From contig NZ_CP107008.1 in the NCBI RefSeq assembly GCF_025725685.1, forward strand, positions 930,001 to 994,000: 64,000 nt of DNA. Reading direction: 5' to 3'. A program made the position numbers and the translations under genes. Every line of letters begins with the position of its first letter. Positions within the stretch are counted from its first letter, which is position 1. This stretch comes from Halomonas sp. M4R1S46 (GTDB taxonomy: Bacteria; Pseudomonadota; Gammaproteobacteria; Pseudomonadales; Halomonadaceae). Positions 49,659 through 63,577 of the stretch are shown here, piece by piece. The notes under the pieces are model-generated. The model saw only the letters and a list, made by a program, of their open reading frames with translations, searched no databases and was not told the origin of the DNA.

Positions 49659-52283
49659 ATGAATACCGAATACCGCAAGCCCCTGCCCGGCACCGGGCTG
49701 GACTACTTCGATACCCGCGAGGCGGTCGAGGCGCTCCGCCCCGGCGCCTACGACACCCTGACCTACACCGCCCGCGTGCTGGCCGAACAACTGGTGCGCC
49801 GCTGCGAGCCGGGCCTGCGCGACGCCGCCCTCAGGCAGATCATCGACGGCAAGCGTGACCTGGACTTCCCCTGGTATCCGGCCCGAGTGGTCTGCCACGA
49901 CATCCTCGGCCAGACGGCGCTGGTCGACCTGGCCGGCCTGCGTGACGCCATCGCCGAGCGCGGCGGCGACCCGGCCAAGGTCAACCCGGTGGTGCCGACC
50001 CAACTGATCGTCGACCACTCCCTGTCGGTCGAGTACTCCGGCTTCGAGAAGGACGCCTTCGAGAAGAACCGGGCGGTGGAGGATCGCCGCAACGAGGATC
50101 GCTTCCACTTCATCGAGTGGACGAAGACGGCGTTCGAGAATGTCGACGTCATCCCCGCCGGCAACGGCATCATGCACCAGATCAACCTGGAGAAGATGTC
50201 GCCGGTGGTGCAGGCCCGCCCCGATGAGGCGGGAAAGCGCGTGGCCTTCCCGGATACCTGTGTGGGCACCGACAGCCATACTCCGCATATCGACTGCCTG
50301 GGAGTGATCGCCATCGGCGTGGGCGGCCTCGAGGCGGAGACCGTGATGCTGGGGCGCCCCTCGATGATGCGCCTGCCCGACATCGTCGGCGTCAGGCTGA
50401 GCGGCCAGCGCCGGCCCGGCATCACCGCCACCGATATCGTGCTGGCGATCACCGAGTTCCTGCGTCGCGAGCGGGTGGTGGGGGCCTATCTCGAGTTCTT
50501 CGGCGAGGGGGCCGCGAGCCTGACCATCGGTGACCGGGCCACCATCTCCAACATGACCCCGGAGTACGGGGCGACGGCGGCGATGTTCTACATTGATGAC
50601 CAGACCCTCGACTACCTGAAGATCACCGGCCGCGAGCCGGAGCAGGTGGAACTGGTCGAGACCTATGCCAAGCAAGCCGGCCTGTGGGCCGACGACCTGG
50701 CCGGCGCCCAGTACGAGCGGGTACTGGAGTTCGATCTCTCCACCGTGGAGCGCAACCTGGCCGGTCCCTCCAACCCGCACCGCCGCCTGCCCACCAGTGC
50801 CCTGCACGATCGCGGCATCGCCGTCGACTACGACAAGGCCCAGGCGGAAGAGCAAGCGGGCAAGATGCCCGACGGCGCGGTGATCATCGCCGCCATCACC
50901 AGCTGCACCAACACCTCCAACCCGCGCAACGTGGTGGCTGCGGGCCTGCTGGCCAAGAAGGCCAACGCACTGGGGCTCGTGCGCAAGCCCTGGGTGAAGT
51001 CCTCCTTCGCCCCGGGCTCCAAGGTGGCGCGTCTCTACCTGGAGGAGGCCGGCTTGCTGCCCGAACTGGAGGCGCTCGGCTTCGGCATCGTGGCCTATGC
51101 CTGCACCACCTGCAACGGCATGTCCGGTGCCCTGGATCCGACGATCCAGCAGGAGATCATCGACCGCGACCTCTATTCCACCGCGGTGCTCTCCGGCAAC
51201 CGCAACTTCGACGGCCGCATCCATCCCCATGCCAAGCAGGCCTTCCTGGCCTCGCCGCCGCTGGTGGTGGCCTATGCTATTGCCGGTACCGTGCGCTTCG
51301 ATATCGAGAAGGACGTGCTGGGTACCGACCCTGACGGCCACCCGGTGACGCTCAAGGACCTGTGGCCCTCCGACGAGGAGATCGATGCCATCGTCGCCGA
51401 GCACGTCAAGCCGGAGCAGTTCCAGCAGGTGTATATCCCGATGTTCGACCTGGATGCGGCGGAACGGGCCGAGAGTCCGCTCTACGACTGGCGCCCGCAG
51501 AGCACCTATATCCGTCGCCCGCCCTACTGGGAAGGCAACATGTCGGCCGAGCGCGCGCTGAAGGGCATGCGACCGCTGGCGATCCTGCCGGACAACATCA
51601 CCACCGACCACCTGTCACCGTCCAACGCCATCATGGCCGACAGCGCCGCCGGCGAGTACCTGGCGAAGATGGGCCTGCCGGAGGAGGACTTCAACTCCTA
51701 CGCCACCCACCGCGGCGACCATCTCACCGCCCTGCGGGCCACCCTGGCCAACCCCAAGCTGTTCAACGAGATGGTGCGGGACGAGGCGGGCGAGGTGATC
51801 CAGGGCTCGCTGGCGCGCATCGAGCCGGAAGGCACAGTGACCCGCATGTGGGAGGCCATCGAGACCTACATGGAGCGCGGCCAGCCCTTGATCGTCATCG
51901 CCGGGGCCGACTACGGCCAGGGCTCGTCGCGGGACTGGGCAGCCAAGGGCGTGGCGCTGGCGGGCGTGGAGGCCATCGTCGCCGAGGGCTTCGAGCGCAT
52001 CCACCGCACCAACCTGATCGGCATGGGCGTGATGCCCATTCAGTTCCAGGCGGGCACCACCCGCCACACCCTGGAGCTGGACGGCACCGAGACCTATGAC
52101 GTGGTAGGCACGCCCGACCCCGGCGCCACGCTGACCCTGGTGATCCACCGCAAGAGCGGTGACACCCAGCGCGTGCCGGTGATCTGCCGCCTGGATACCG
52201 CCGAGGAGGTCTCCATCTACTCCGCAGGCGGCGTGCTGCAGCGCTTCGCCCAGGACTTTCTCGAATCCAGCGAGGTCGCCTGA
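49659..52283 (+). CDS. acnD: Fe/S-dependent 2-methylisocitrate dehydratase
   Basis: 874 residues, aconitase A-type. The cluster cysteines are in ITSCTNTSNPRNV and ACTTCNGMSG; IVDHSLSVEYSG and VGTDSHTPHIDCLGV are also present, and the swivel domain has AGADYGQGSSRDWAAKG. The neighbouring prpF shows this is the AcnD form of the methylcitrate cycle rather than a housekeeping aconitase. The N-terminus is unclear: ATG 49659 has no good Shine-Dalgarno. The frame remains open upstream into repeat copy C. Confidence 0.93.
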   Translation: MNTEYRKPLPGTGLDYFDTREAVEALRPGAYDTLTYTARVLAEQLVRRCEPGLRDAALRQIIDGKRDLDFPWYPARVVCHDILGQTALVDLAGLRDAIAERGGDPAKVNPVVPTQLIVDHSLSVEYSGFEKDAFEKNRAVEDRRNEDRFHFIEWTKTAFENVDVIPAGNGIMHQINLEKMSPVVQARPDEAGKRVAFPDTCVGTDSHTPHIDCLGVIAIGVGGLEAETVMLGRPSMMRLPDIVGVRLSGQRRPGITATDIVLAITEFLRRERVVGAYLEFFGEGAASLTIGDRATISNMTPEYGATAAMFYIDDQTLDYLKITGREPEQVELVETYAKQAGLWADDLAGAQYERVLEFDLSTVERNLAGPSNPHRRLPTSALHDRGIAVDYDKAQAEEQAGKMPDGAVIIAAITSCTNTSNPRNVVAAGLLAKKANALGLVRKPWVKSSFAPGSKVARLYLEEAGLLPELEALGFGIVAYACTTCNGMSGALDPTIQQEIIDRDLYSTAVLSGNRNFDGRIHPHAKQAFLASPPLVVAYAIAGTVRFDIEKDVLGTDPDGHPVTLKDLWPSDEEIDAIVAEHVKPEQFQQVYIPMFDLDAAERAESPLYDWRPQSTYIRRPPYWEGNMSAERALKGMRPLAILPDNITTDHLSPSNAIMADSAAGEYLAKMGLPEEDFNSYATHRGDHLTALRATLANPKLFNEMVRDEAGEVIQGSLARIEPEGTVTRMWEAIETYMERGQPLIVIAGADYGQGSSRDWAAKGVALAGVEAIVAEGFERIHRTNLIGMGVMPIQFQAGTTRHTLELDGTETYDVVGTPDPGATLTLVIHRKSGDTQRVPVICRLDTAEEVSIYSAGGVLQRFAQDFLESSEVA

Positions 52284-52292
52284 GGAGGCCAC

Positions 52293-53477
52293 ATGACCCA
52301 TCAACCCCAGATCCAGGTGCCGGCCACCTACATGCGCGGCGGGACCAGCAAGGGCGTGTTCTTTCGCCTGGAGGACCTGCCCGAGGCCGCCCGCGTGCCG
52401 GGGCCGGTTCGCGATGCCCTGCTGCTGCGGGTGATCGGCAGCCCCGATCCCTATCAGAAGCAGATCGACGGCATGGGCGGGGCCACCTCGAGCACCAGCA
52501 AGACGGTGATCCTGTCGAAAAGCGACAGCCCCGACCACGATGTCGATTACCTGTTCGGCCAGGTGTCCATCGACACGCCCTTCGTCGACTGGAGCGGCAA
52601 CTGCGGCAACCTCTCGGCGGCGGTGGGGCCCTTCGCCATCAGCAACGGCCTGGTCGATGACGCGCGCATCCCGCGCAACGGCATCGCCGAGGTGCGTATC
52701 TGGCAGGCCAACATCGGCAAGACCATCATCGGCCGGGTGCCCATCACCGAGGGGGCCGTCCAGGAGACCGGGGACTTCGAGCTCGACGGCGTGACCTTCC
52801 CCGCGGCGGAGGTGTCGGTCGCGTTCATGGACCCGGCCGACGGCGAGGGGGCGATGTTCCCCACCGGCCGCATCGTCGACGAGCTCGAGGTGCCGGGCAT
52901 AGGGACCCTGCCGGCGACCCTGATCAGCGCCGGCATCCCGACCATCTTCGTCAATGCCGCGGACATCGGCTACACGGGCACCGAACTGCAGGAGGCCATC
53001 AACGGCGACGCCGCGGCGCTGGCCCGCTTCGAGGCGATCCGCGCCCACGGCGCGGTGCGCATGGGGCTGATCGGCCATGTCGACGAGGCCGCCAGTCGCC
53101 AGCACACCCCGAAGGTCGCCTTCGTCGCCCCGCCGACCGACTACCTGGCCTCCAGCGGCAGGACGATCGCGGCCGATGAGGTGGACCTGCTGGTGCGGGC
53201 CCTGTCCATGGGCAAGCTGCACCACGCCATGATGGGTACGGCGGCCGTCGCCATCAGTGCGGCCGCGGCCGTGCCGGGGACCCTGGTCAACCTGGCCGCC
53301 GGCGGTGGCGAGCGTACGGCGGTACGCTTCGGTCATCCCTCCGGCACCCTGCGGGTCGGTGCCGAGGCCCGCCAGGTCGATGGCCAATGGACCGCCACCA
53401 AGGCGATCATGAGCCGCAGCGCCCGGGTGCTGATGGAAGGCTGGGTGCGCGTGCCCGGGGAGGTGGTGGCAGGCTGA
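52293..53477 (+). CDS. prpF: 2-Methylaconitate cis-trans isomerase PrpF
   Basis: 394 residues. It begins with VPATYMRGGTSKGVFFRLEDLP and contains GNCGNLSAAVGPFAI with the catalytic Cys region; this is the PrpF/AcnD-accessory family, related to diaminopimelate epimerase. It isomerises the 2-methylaconitate made by AcnD. GAGGAGG precedes ATG 52293, 9 bases after acnD. Confidence 0.94.
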   Translation: MTHQPQIQVPATYMRGGTSKGVFFRLEDLPEAARVPGPVRDALLLRVIGSPDPYQKQIDGMGGATSSTSKTVILSKSDSPDHDVDYLFGQVSIDTPFVDWSGNCGNLSAAVGPFAISNGLVDDARIPRNGIAEVRIWQANIGKTIIGRVPITEGAVQETGDFELDGVTFPAAEVSVAFMDPADGEGAMFPTGRIVDELEVPGIGTLPATLISAGIPTIFVNAADIGYTGTELQEAINGDAAALARFEAIRAHGAVRMGLIGHVDEAASRQHTPKVAFVAPPTDYLASSGRTIAADEVDLLVRALSMGKLHHAMMGTAAVAISAAAAVPGTLVNLAAGGGERTAVRFGHPSGTLRVGAEARQVDGQWTATKAIMSRSARVLMEGWVRVPGEVVAG

Positions 53478-53604
53478 GGCGCATGGCCTGGCGGCAGGGG
53501 CGCCCGGCGCCGATACTGCCGGTAGGGCAGGCGGGAGGCCGTGACGGGATCGCCCCGGGCGGTCCGGCTCCCGCGGGTGATGCAGCGCGAGAGGAGGCCA
53601 GTGG

Positions 53605-55089
53605 ATGAGTGCAACTGTCGAACGCAATGTGCGACCGGACTACGACAGCGAGCTACAGGAGATCGCCGACTATGTTCTCGGCTTCACGACCGACAGCGGC
53701 GAGGCCCTGGACACCGCTCGCCACTGCCTGATGGATACCCTGGGCTGTGGCCTGCTGGCGCTGCGCTTCCCCGAGTGCACCAAGCACCTGGGACCCCTGG
53801 TGGAGGGCACCGTCGTGCCCCATGGGGCGCGGGTGCCGGGCACCTCCTTCCGCCTGGACCCGGTCAAGGCGGCCTGGGATATCGGGGCCATCGTCCGCTG
53901 GCTCGACTACAACGACACCTGGCTGGCCGCCGAGTGGGGGCATCCCTCCGACAATCTCGGCGCCATCCTCGCCGTGGCCGACCATCTCTCCCAGCAGCGT
54001 GTCGCCCGGGGCGAGGTACCGCTGACCATGCGCGAGGTGCTCGAGGCCATGATCATGGCCCACGAGATCCAGGGTGTGCTGGCGCTCGAGAACTCCTTCA
54101 ACCGGGTCGGTCTCGATCACGTGGTGCTGGTCAAGGTGGCCTCCACCGCCGTGGCCGCCAGGCTGATGGGCGCCGGCCGCGAGCAGCTGCTCTCCGCCCT
54201 GTCTCATGCCTGGGTCGATGGCCAGAGCCTGCGCACCTATCGCCACGCGCCCAATGCCGGCTCCCGCAAGAGCTGGGCGGCGGGGGACGCGACGTCTCGC
54301 GGCGTGCGACTGGCCGACATCGCCCTGCGCGGCGAGATGGGCATCCCCGGCGCGCTATCGGCGCCCCAGTGGGGCTTCTACGATGTGCTCTTCAGCCACA
54401 CCAACAAGGACCTGGCCACCAAGCCGGAAGAGGAGCGACGGTTCACCTTCCAGCGGGCGTTCGGCAGCTACGTGATGGAGAACGTGCTGTTCAAGCTCTC
54501 CTTTCCCGCCGAGTTCCACGCCCAGACCGCCTGCGAGGCGGCCGTGACCCTGCACCCGCAGGTGAAGGATCGCCTCGACGAGGTCGATCGCATCGTGCTG
54601 ACCACCCACGAGTCCGCGATCCGCATCATCTCCAAGGAGGGGGATCTGGCCAATCCGGCCGACCGTGACCACTGCCTGCAGTACATGACCGCAGTGCCGC
54701 TGATCTTCGGCAGCCTGACCGCCGAGCATTACGAGGATGCCTTCCATGCGGCCCATCCGCGGATCGACGCCCTGCGCGGCAAGATGGAGGTCGTCGAGGA
54801 TGAGCGCTATTCCCGGGACTACCATGATCCCGACAAGCGCTCGATCGCCAACGCCATCCAGGTGTTCTTCCAGGACGGCAGCGCCACCGACCGGGTGGCG
54901 GTCGAATACCCGATCGGCCATCGCCGACGGCGGGACGAGGGGATCCCGGTGCTCGAGGAGAAGTTCCGGCACAACCTGGCCACCCGCTTTCCGCGCGCGC
55001 GCTGCGAGACCATCTTCGCGCTGTGCAAGGACCAGGCGCGCCTGGAGGCAACCGCAGTGCACCGGTTCGTCGATCTCTTCGTTATCTGA
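53605..55089 (+). CDS. prpD: 2-Methylcitrate dehydratase PrpD
   Basis: 494 residues, MmgE/PrpD family. Marks are TARHCLMDTLGCGLLAL, RWLDYNDTWLAAEWGHPSDNLG and SHAWVDGQSLRTYRHAPN...GSRKSWAAGDA. It dehydrates 2-methylcitrate; with AcnD/PrpF present its role may overlap. Its start has GAGAGGAGG upstream. A 127-base gap from prpF contains no gene. Confidence 0.95.
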   Translation: MSATVERNVRPDYDSELQEIADYVLGFTTDSGEALDTARHCLMDTLGCGLLALRFPECTKHLGPLVEGTVVPHGARVPGTSFRLDPVKAAWDIGAIVRWLDYNDTWLAAEWGHPSDNLGAILAVADHLSQQRVARGEVPLTMREVLEAMIMAHEIQGVLALENSFNRVGLDHVVLVKVASTAVAARLMGAGREQLLSALSHAWVDGQSLRTYRHAPNAGSRKSWAAGDATSRGVRLADIALRGEMGIPGALSAPQWGFYDVLFSHTNKDLATKPEEERRFTFQRAFGSYVMENVLFKLSFPAEFHAQTACEAAVTLHPQVKDRLDEVDRIVLTTHESAIRIISKEGDLANPADRDHCLQYMTAVPLIFGSLTAEHYEDAFHAAHPRIDALRGKMEVVEDERYSRDYHDPDKRSIANAIQVFFQDGSATDRVAVEYPIGHRRRRDEGIPVLEEKFRHNLATRFPRARCETIFALCKDQARLEATAVHRFVDLFVI

Positions 55090-55230
55090 AACCCCGAGGC
55101 CCTACTGGCGGGGCGCTTGGTGGCCGGGCGAGCGGACTATGCCCAAAGCGTTTCGACATTACTCATCTCATAACCAACGGGTCTTGGTCGGGGGCGAGGG
55201 ACTGGTCTATAGTTTTTTGATGCGAGGGGC

Positions 55231-55489
55231 TTGCGCCGCCCACGGAGAATCCGTAAAGTACGCATCCGCTGCTGGCGACGGGCAACGTTGCAGGCGGTGA
55301 TGAGTGGCAGAAGTGCTTGTTTCTTCAAGGGTTTTTGAAAAGACTCGGTTGACAGGTTCGCCGGAAACGGTAGAATGCACACCACTCGATCGGCAGTCAC
55401 TCCACGACGGAATGACGCTTCGGTCGCCCGGATCGCTTCCTCGGAAGCCGTCGAAAAGGGCTTGACGCGAAACGCCGATCACGTAGAAT
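55231..55489 (+). promoter_or_regulatory. rrn promoters: two tandem strong promoters and a possible third
   Basis: P1: TTGACA (55349-55354) with TAGAAT (55371-55376), 16-base spacer. P2: TTGACG (55462-55467) with TAGAAT (55484-55489), 16-base spacer. Upstream, TTGCGC (55231-55236) with TAAAGT (55254-55259) at 17 bases may be a third. The -10 surroundings are alike (CGTAGAATACGC and CGTAAAGTACGC). The 595-base gap after prpD otherwise holds no supported gene. Confidence 0.85.
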
Positions 55490-55536
55490 ACGCCTTCCTT
55501 GCAGGGCGCCGGGCCAGACGGCACGGCAACGCAAGA

Positions 55537-55548
55537 TGCTCTTTAACA
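55537..55548 (+). promoter_or_regulatory. boxA antitermination site of the rrn leader
   Basis: TGCTCTTTAACA, the canonical boxA that recruits NusB/S10 to keep RNA polymerase elongating through rRNA genes. An identical copy precedes 23S at 57685-57696. Confidence 0.9.
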
Positions 55549-55684
55549 ATCGATCAGGTAATTCATGTGGGCGCTTGTCGAGATGTCGGTGACCAGTCAC
55601 TGAATATCAAGGCAAGCGACTCGTCAAATGAGACGTTTGAACCTTGAGCCAAGTTTGGTGCACTCAATGCACTATCAAGCTTTG

Positions 55685-57222
<1,538 letters not shown>

Positions 57223-57320
57223 ATCGACGACGTCGCCGGCACTCGGCAAGTGCCCACAATGAATTACCTGATCGGCCAGAGCAAAGACTGTTTGGGTCGC
57301 GGACCCAGTGGTTAGTCGCC

Positions 57321-57397
<77 letters not shown>

Positions 57398-57502
57398 AAT
57401 TTGCGCAATACGTCGTTGCTTTCCACCTCGTGTAGCAGGCTACACGTCGGCGAAAAGCGCCTCGTCTTGCACAAATTTCCCTATAGACAACGGGAAGTCA
57501 GA

Positions 57503-57578
57503 GGGGCCTTAGCTCAGCTGGGAGAGCGCCTGCCTTGCACGCAGGAGGTCAGCGGTTCGATCCCGCTAGGCTCCACCA
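57503..57578 (+). tRNA. tRNA-Ala (TGC)
   Basis: 76-base cloverleaf beginning GGGGCCTTAGCTCAGC and ending in CCA, anticodon TGC at 57536-57538. Second spacer tRNA of the rrn operon. Confidence 0.97.
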
Positions 57579-57654
57579 CTCTCAACCCCCGACAGTCCTT
57601 GAAGTTTTAAGCTAGACGCTGAATGTGTCGCCTCGATGACGGGTGTTCACTTAC

Positions 57655-57696
57655 AGCTTCCAGCTTAAAGCTTCCAGCTTTAAATGCTCTTTAACA
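57655..57696 (+). repeat. AGCTTCCAGCTT double repeat and second boxA in the 23S spacer
   Basis: AGCTTCCAGCTT occurs twice (57655-57666 and 57669-57680), immediately followed by boxA TGCTCTTTAACA (57685-57696). The repeat is the same motif as the heptamer array at phaC-lnt (14119-14146). Confidence 0.75.
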
Positions 57697-57808
57697 ATGT
57701 GAATCATGCTGACAAACGTTCTTTCGAAAGAAAGGACGCGAGATACGTCTCAAGCGTATCCGGCAATTGTCGTGTTGTCATCGCGGATCAGACCCCTTGG
57801 GGTTATAT

Positions 57809-60695
<2,887 letters not shown>

Positions 60696-60782
60696 TATAA
60701 CACCCAAGCGGTCTGTCGATGACAGCCGACAAGGGCCGGGTACGACGAGACGACTCGCGTCAGCATGATTCGCAGCCTTTTT

Positions 60783-60900
60783 CGCCTGACGACCATAGCG
60801 TGCGGGAACCACCTGATCCCTTGCCGAACTCAGCAGTGAAACCGCTCAGCGCCGATGGTAGTGTGGGGTCTCCCCATGCGAGAGTAGGTCATCGTCAGGC
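60783..60900 (+). rRNA. rrf: 5S ribosomal RNA
   Basis: About 117 bases, starting GCCTGACGACCATAGCG and ending TCGTCAGGC, which pair to form helix I. It lies 88 bases after 23S. A precise end is not determinable from sequence alone. Confidence 0.92.
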
Positions 60901-60911
60901 ACTTATTCCGG

Positions 60912-60946
60912 AAAAGCCCCGGCCTCGAAAGAGGTCGGGGCTTTTT
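60912..60946 (+). terminator. Terminator of the rrn operon
   Basis: AAAAGCCCCGGCCTC (60912-60926), loop GAAA, GAGGTCGGGGCTTTTT (60931-60946). 15-bp stem with one mismatch and a T-run: a strong intrinsic terminator just after 5S. Confidence 0.95.
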
Positions 60947-61077
60947 CATGTTTGGGGCCGGGACAATGACCTGTCCTTAGCATGCGACCCGTGTAACCGC
61001 CCGGTGAACACACCTTACGCGGAAGGCCATGGCCGGCGACATTAGGTGCCCATCTATTGTTACGTGGGTACCTATTC

Positions 61078-61443
61078 ATGACTACGCCAAGCACCGAGCG
61101 TGAGATCCGCCGCCGTCGTCGCTACGCCCCTTCATTCAAGGCCAAGATCGTCGCGGCCTGCCTGCAGGGCGATGCCTCGATTGCCCAAGTCGCCCTGCAG
61201 CACGGGCTCAACACCAACCTCGTCCAGACCTGGATCCGCAAGGCCAAGCGCCAGAGCCAGTTGCCGGCCGTGCCGGACTTCGTGCCACTCCCGGTGCCGC
61301 CAGCAGCGGGTGACCTGCCAGCGCCGACCACCATCGCCGGGGAGATCCGCATCGAGCTGCCCTCGGCGCGAGGCACGATCACCGTGCATTGGCCGATCAC
61401 CGAGGCGGCCCAGTGCGTGCAGTGGTTGAAGGGACTGCTGTGA
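61078..61443 (+). CDS. tnpA: IS66 accessory protein TnpA
   Basis: 121 residues. An N-terminal helix-turn-helix (RYAPSFKAKIVAACLQGDASIAQVALQHGLNTNLVQTWIRK region, ~20-60) is typical of the IS66 TnpA protein. A Pro-rich middle and a TVHWPITEAAQCVQWLKGLL end follow. The last base of its stop codon begins the tnpB ATG. Confidence 0.9.
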   Translation: MTTPSTEREIRRRRRYAPSFKAKIVAACLQGDASIAQVALQHGLNTNLVQTWIRKAKRQSQLPAVPDFVPLPVPPAAGDLPAPTTIAGEIRIELPSARGTITVHWPITEAAQCVQWLKGLL

Positions 61444-61778
61444 TGATCCGCATCGACGAGATCTGGCTGGCCACCGAGCCGCTGGATATGCGCGCCGGCC
61501 CCGATACGGCGCTGGCCAGGGTGGTCAAGGTATTCGGTGCCGCCCGGCCTCACTGCGCCTATCTGTTCGCCAACCGGCGCGGCAACCGCATGAAGGTGCT
61601 GGTTCACGATGGCCTGGGGGTCTGGCTGTGCGCCCGGCGTCTGAACCAGGGCAAGTTCCACTGGGCCGGAAACTGGCACGGCGATCGGGTCGAGCTCTCT
61701 GCCGAGCAGGTCAGCGCCCTGGTGCAGGGATTGCCCTGGCAACGCCTCGGCGCCGGCGGCGTGATCTCGGTCGTGTGA
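61443..61778 (+). CDS. tnpB: IS66 Orf2-like protein TnpB
   Basis: 111 residues, IS66 Orf2 family: DEIWLATEPLDMRAGPDTAL, HCAYLFANRRGNRMKVLVHDG and the GVWLCARRLNQGKFHW signature. Its ATG overlaps the tnpA stop by one base (TGATG), so translation is coupled. Confidence 0.94.
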   Translation: MIRIDEIWLATEPLDMRAGPDTALARVVKVFGAARPHCAYLFANRRGNRMKVLVHDGLGVWLCARRLNQGKFHWAGNWHGDRVELSAEQVSALVQGLPWQRLGAGGVISVV

Positions 61779-61858
61779 GGAGCGGCACAGACGCGATGGC
61801 CAGGCTATTCGCGGATGCGCTAATCCCGCTCCCGCCCGAGGGCTGGCATACTCAGCGG

Positions 61859-63409
61859 ATGAAGACGCCGCCCGATCTGTCCCAGCTCTCTCCCGATCAG
61901 CTCCGCCACTTGGCGGCAACGCTGATGACGCAGGTCGAGCAGCAAGAGCAGGTTCTGGCGCAGAGTCAGAAAACGCTGCGACACACCGAGCAGGTCAACC
62001 AGAAGCTGACCTATGAACTGGCGTTGCTCAAGCGTCACGCCTTCGGCAAGCGCAGCGAACAGCTCAACGTCCTGCAGATCAGCCTGCTGGACGAGGTGGT
62101 GGATGCCGACATCGCCGCCATCGAGGCCGAGCTGGAGGCGCTGAACCTCACCCCCGCCGCGCCGGCGGTGAAGAAGACCCCCAAGCGCGCCCCGCTACCC
62201 AAGGATCTGCTGCGCATCGAGATCCGCCACGACCTGGAGAGCGAGCACTGCCCGTGCGGCTGCCAGCTGCGACGGATCGGCGAGGAGATCAGCGAGAAGC
62301 TCGACTACACGCCGGGCGTGTTCCACGTCGAGCGCCATATCCGCGGCAAGTGGGTCTGCGATCAGTGCGAGACGCTGACCCAGGCGCCGATGCCGGCGCA
62401 GATCATCGACAAGGGCATCCCCACCGCCGGCCTGCTGGCCCAGGTGCTGATCGCCAAATACGCCGATCATCTGCCGCTCTATCGCCAGGAGCAGATCTTT
62501 GCGCGAGCCGGCGTACCGATTCCGCGCTCGACCCTGGCCGAGTGGGTCGGCATCTGTGGCGTGCGGCTTCAGCCGCTGATCGATGCCTTACGTGACCTGC
62601 TGCTCAGTGAGCCGGTACTGCATGCCGACGAGACGCCGGTGCCGATGCTGGCCCCGGGCAAGAAGAAGACCCACAGGGCCTACCTCTGGGCCTACGCCAC
62701 CACGCCTTACGCCGGGCTGAAGGCGGTCATCTACGACTTCGCCGCCGGTCGCGGCGGCCAGCATGCCCGCGACTTCCTCGGCGAGTGGCGGGGCAAGCTG
62801 ATCTGCGACGACTACAGCGGCTACAAGCAGAGCTTCGCCAACGGCGTCACCGAGATCGGCTGCATGGCACATGCAAGACGCAAGTTCATCGACCTGCACG
62901 TGGCCGGCAAGAGCCAGATCGCCGAACAGGCCATCGAACTCATCGGCCAGCTCTACCAGGTGGAGCGCGAGGCCCAGTCACTGACCACGGAAGAACGCCA
63001 GCAGTTACGCGATACAGGGGCGAGACCGATTGCCGACGCGCTACACCGCTGGATGCTGGCTCACCGGGAGAAAGTGCCGAACGGCTCGGCGACGGCCAAA
63101 GCGCTGGACTACAGCCTGAAACGCTGGGCGGCGCTGACACGCTACCTGGATGACGGCGGGCTGCCGATCGACAACAACCGGGTCGAGAACCTGATTCGCC
63201 CCTGGGCATTGGGACGCAGCAACTGGCTATTCGCCGGGTCACTGCGCAGCGGCCAGCGTGCCGCCAACATCATGAGCCTGATTCAGTGCGCCAAGCTGAA
63301 CGGCCACGAACCCTACGCCTACCTGAAGGACGTGCTGGAACGGCTGCCGACGCAAAAGGCCAGCCAGGTCCACGAACTCCTGCCGCAGAACTGGCAAAAA
63401 ACCGCCTGA
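61859..63409 (+). CDS. tnpC: IS66-family transposase TnpC
   Basis: 516 residues from ATG 61859, or 537 from ATG 61796; the 61859 start fits the usual length. An N-terminal coiled coil (QVEQQEQVLAQSQKTLRHTEQV) is followed by a zinc-finger-like cysteine cluster (HCPCGCQL, CDQCE) and a DDE domain with Asp in VLHADETPVPML, Asp in ICDDYSGYK and Glu in NNRVENLIRPWALGR. Uninterrupted and complete. Confidence 0.94.
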   Translation: MKTPPDLSQLSPDQLRHLAATLMTQVEQQEQVLAQSQKTLRHTEQVNQKLTYELALLKRHAFGKRSEQLNVLQISLLDEVVDADIAAIEAELEALNLTPAAPAVKKTPKRAPLPKDLLRIEIRHDLESEHCPCGCQLRRIGEEISEKLDYTPGVFHVERHIRGKWVCDQCETLTQAPMPAQIIDKGIPTAGLLAQVLIAKYADHLPLYRQEQIFARAGVPIPRSTLAEWVGICGVRLQPLIDALRDLLLSEPVLHADETPVPMLAPGKKKTHRAYLWAYATTPYAGLKAVIYDFAAGRGGQHARDFLGEWRGKLICDDYSGYKQSFANGVTEIGCMAHARRKFIDLHVAGKSQIAEQAIELIGQLYQVEREAQSLTTEERQQLRDTGARPIADALHRWMLAHREKVPNGSATAKALDYSLKRWAALTRYLDDGGLPIDNNRVENLIRPWALGRSNWLFAGSLRSGQRAANIMSLIQCAKLNGHEPYAYLKDVLERLPTQKASQVHELLPQNWQKTA

Positions 63410-63553
63410 TCATGTGCCGGCGGTGATGCCCGAACGCTTACCGACCCGTTCGTCGGAAACGAAGGGGAACCGCCTCGGTGGGCCCGCAATGCGAGTCTCA
63501 GGAATGAGACGAGTCGAGTCCCGGAGCGCTGGCCGTCGGAAACCCGGCGCGCA

Positions 63554-63574
63554 CATCGTCAGGCACTTATTCCG
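63554..63574 (+). repeat. Duplicate of the 5S rRNA 3' end
   Basis: 21 bases identical to 60890-60910 (the last 11 bases of 5S plus the ACTTATTCCG behind it). The upstream part of 5S is absent here. The IS66 element lies between the two copies; removing it, they would be about 215 bases apart. Confidence 0.85.
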
Positions 63575-63577
63575 AGG

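Larger units (their letters stand above)
60993..63441 (+). mobile_element. IS66-family insertion sequence, complete, with perfect 8-bp target duplication
   Basis: 2449-bp element with three open genes. Its ends both begin GTAA when read inwards (left GTAACCGCCCGG, right, read inwards, GTAAGCGTTCGG), a standard IS66 feature. CGACCCGT flanks it exactly on both sides (60985-60992 and 63442-63449). Insertion is about 90 bases behind the 5S gene. All parts are intact, so it is potentially mobile. Confidence 0.93.

Noticed and set aside
63450..63574. A second complete 5S rRNA gene behind the IS66 element
   Set aside because: Only the last 11 bases of 5S plus 10 following bases are present; the 5' arm of helix I is missing.
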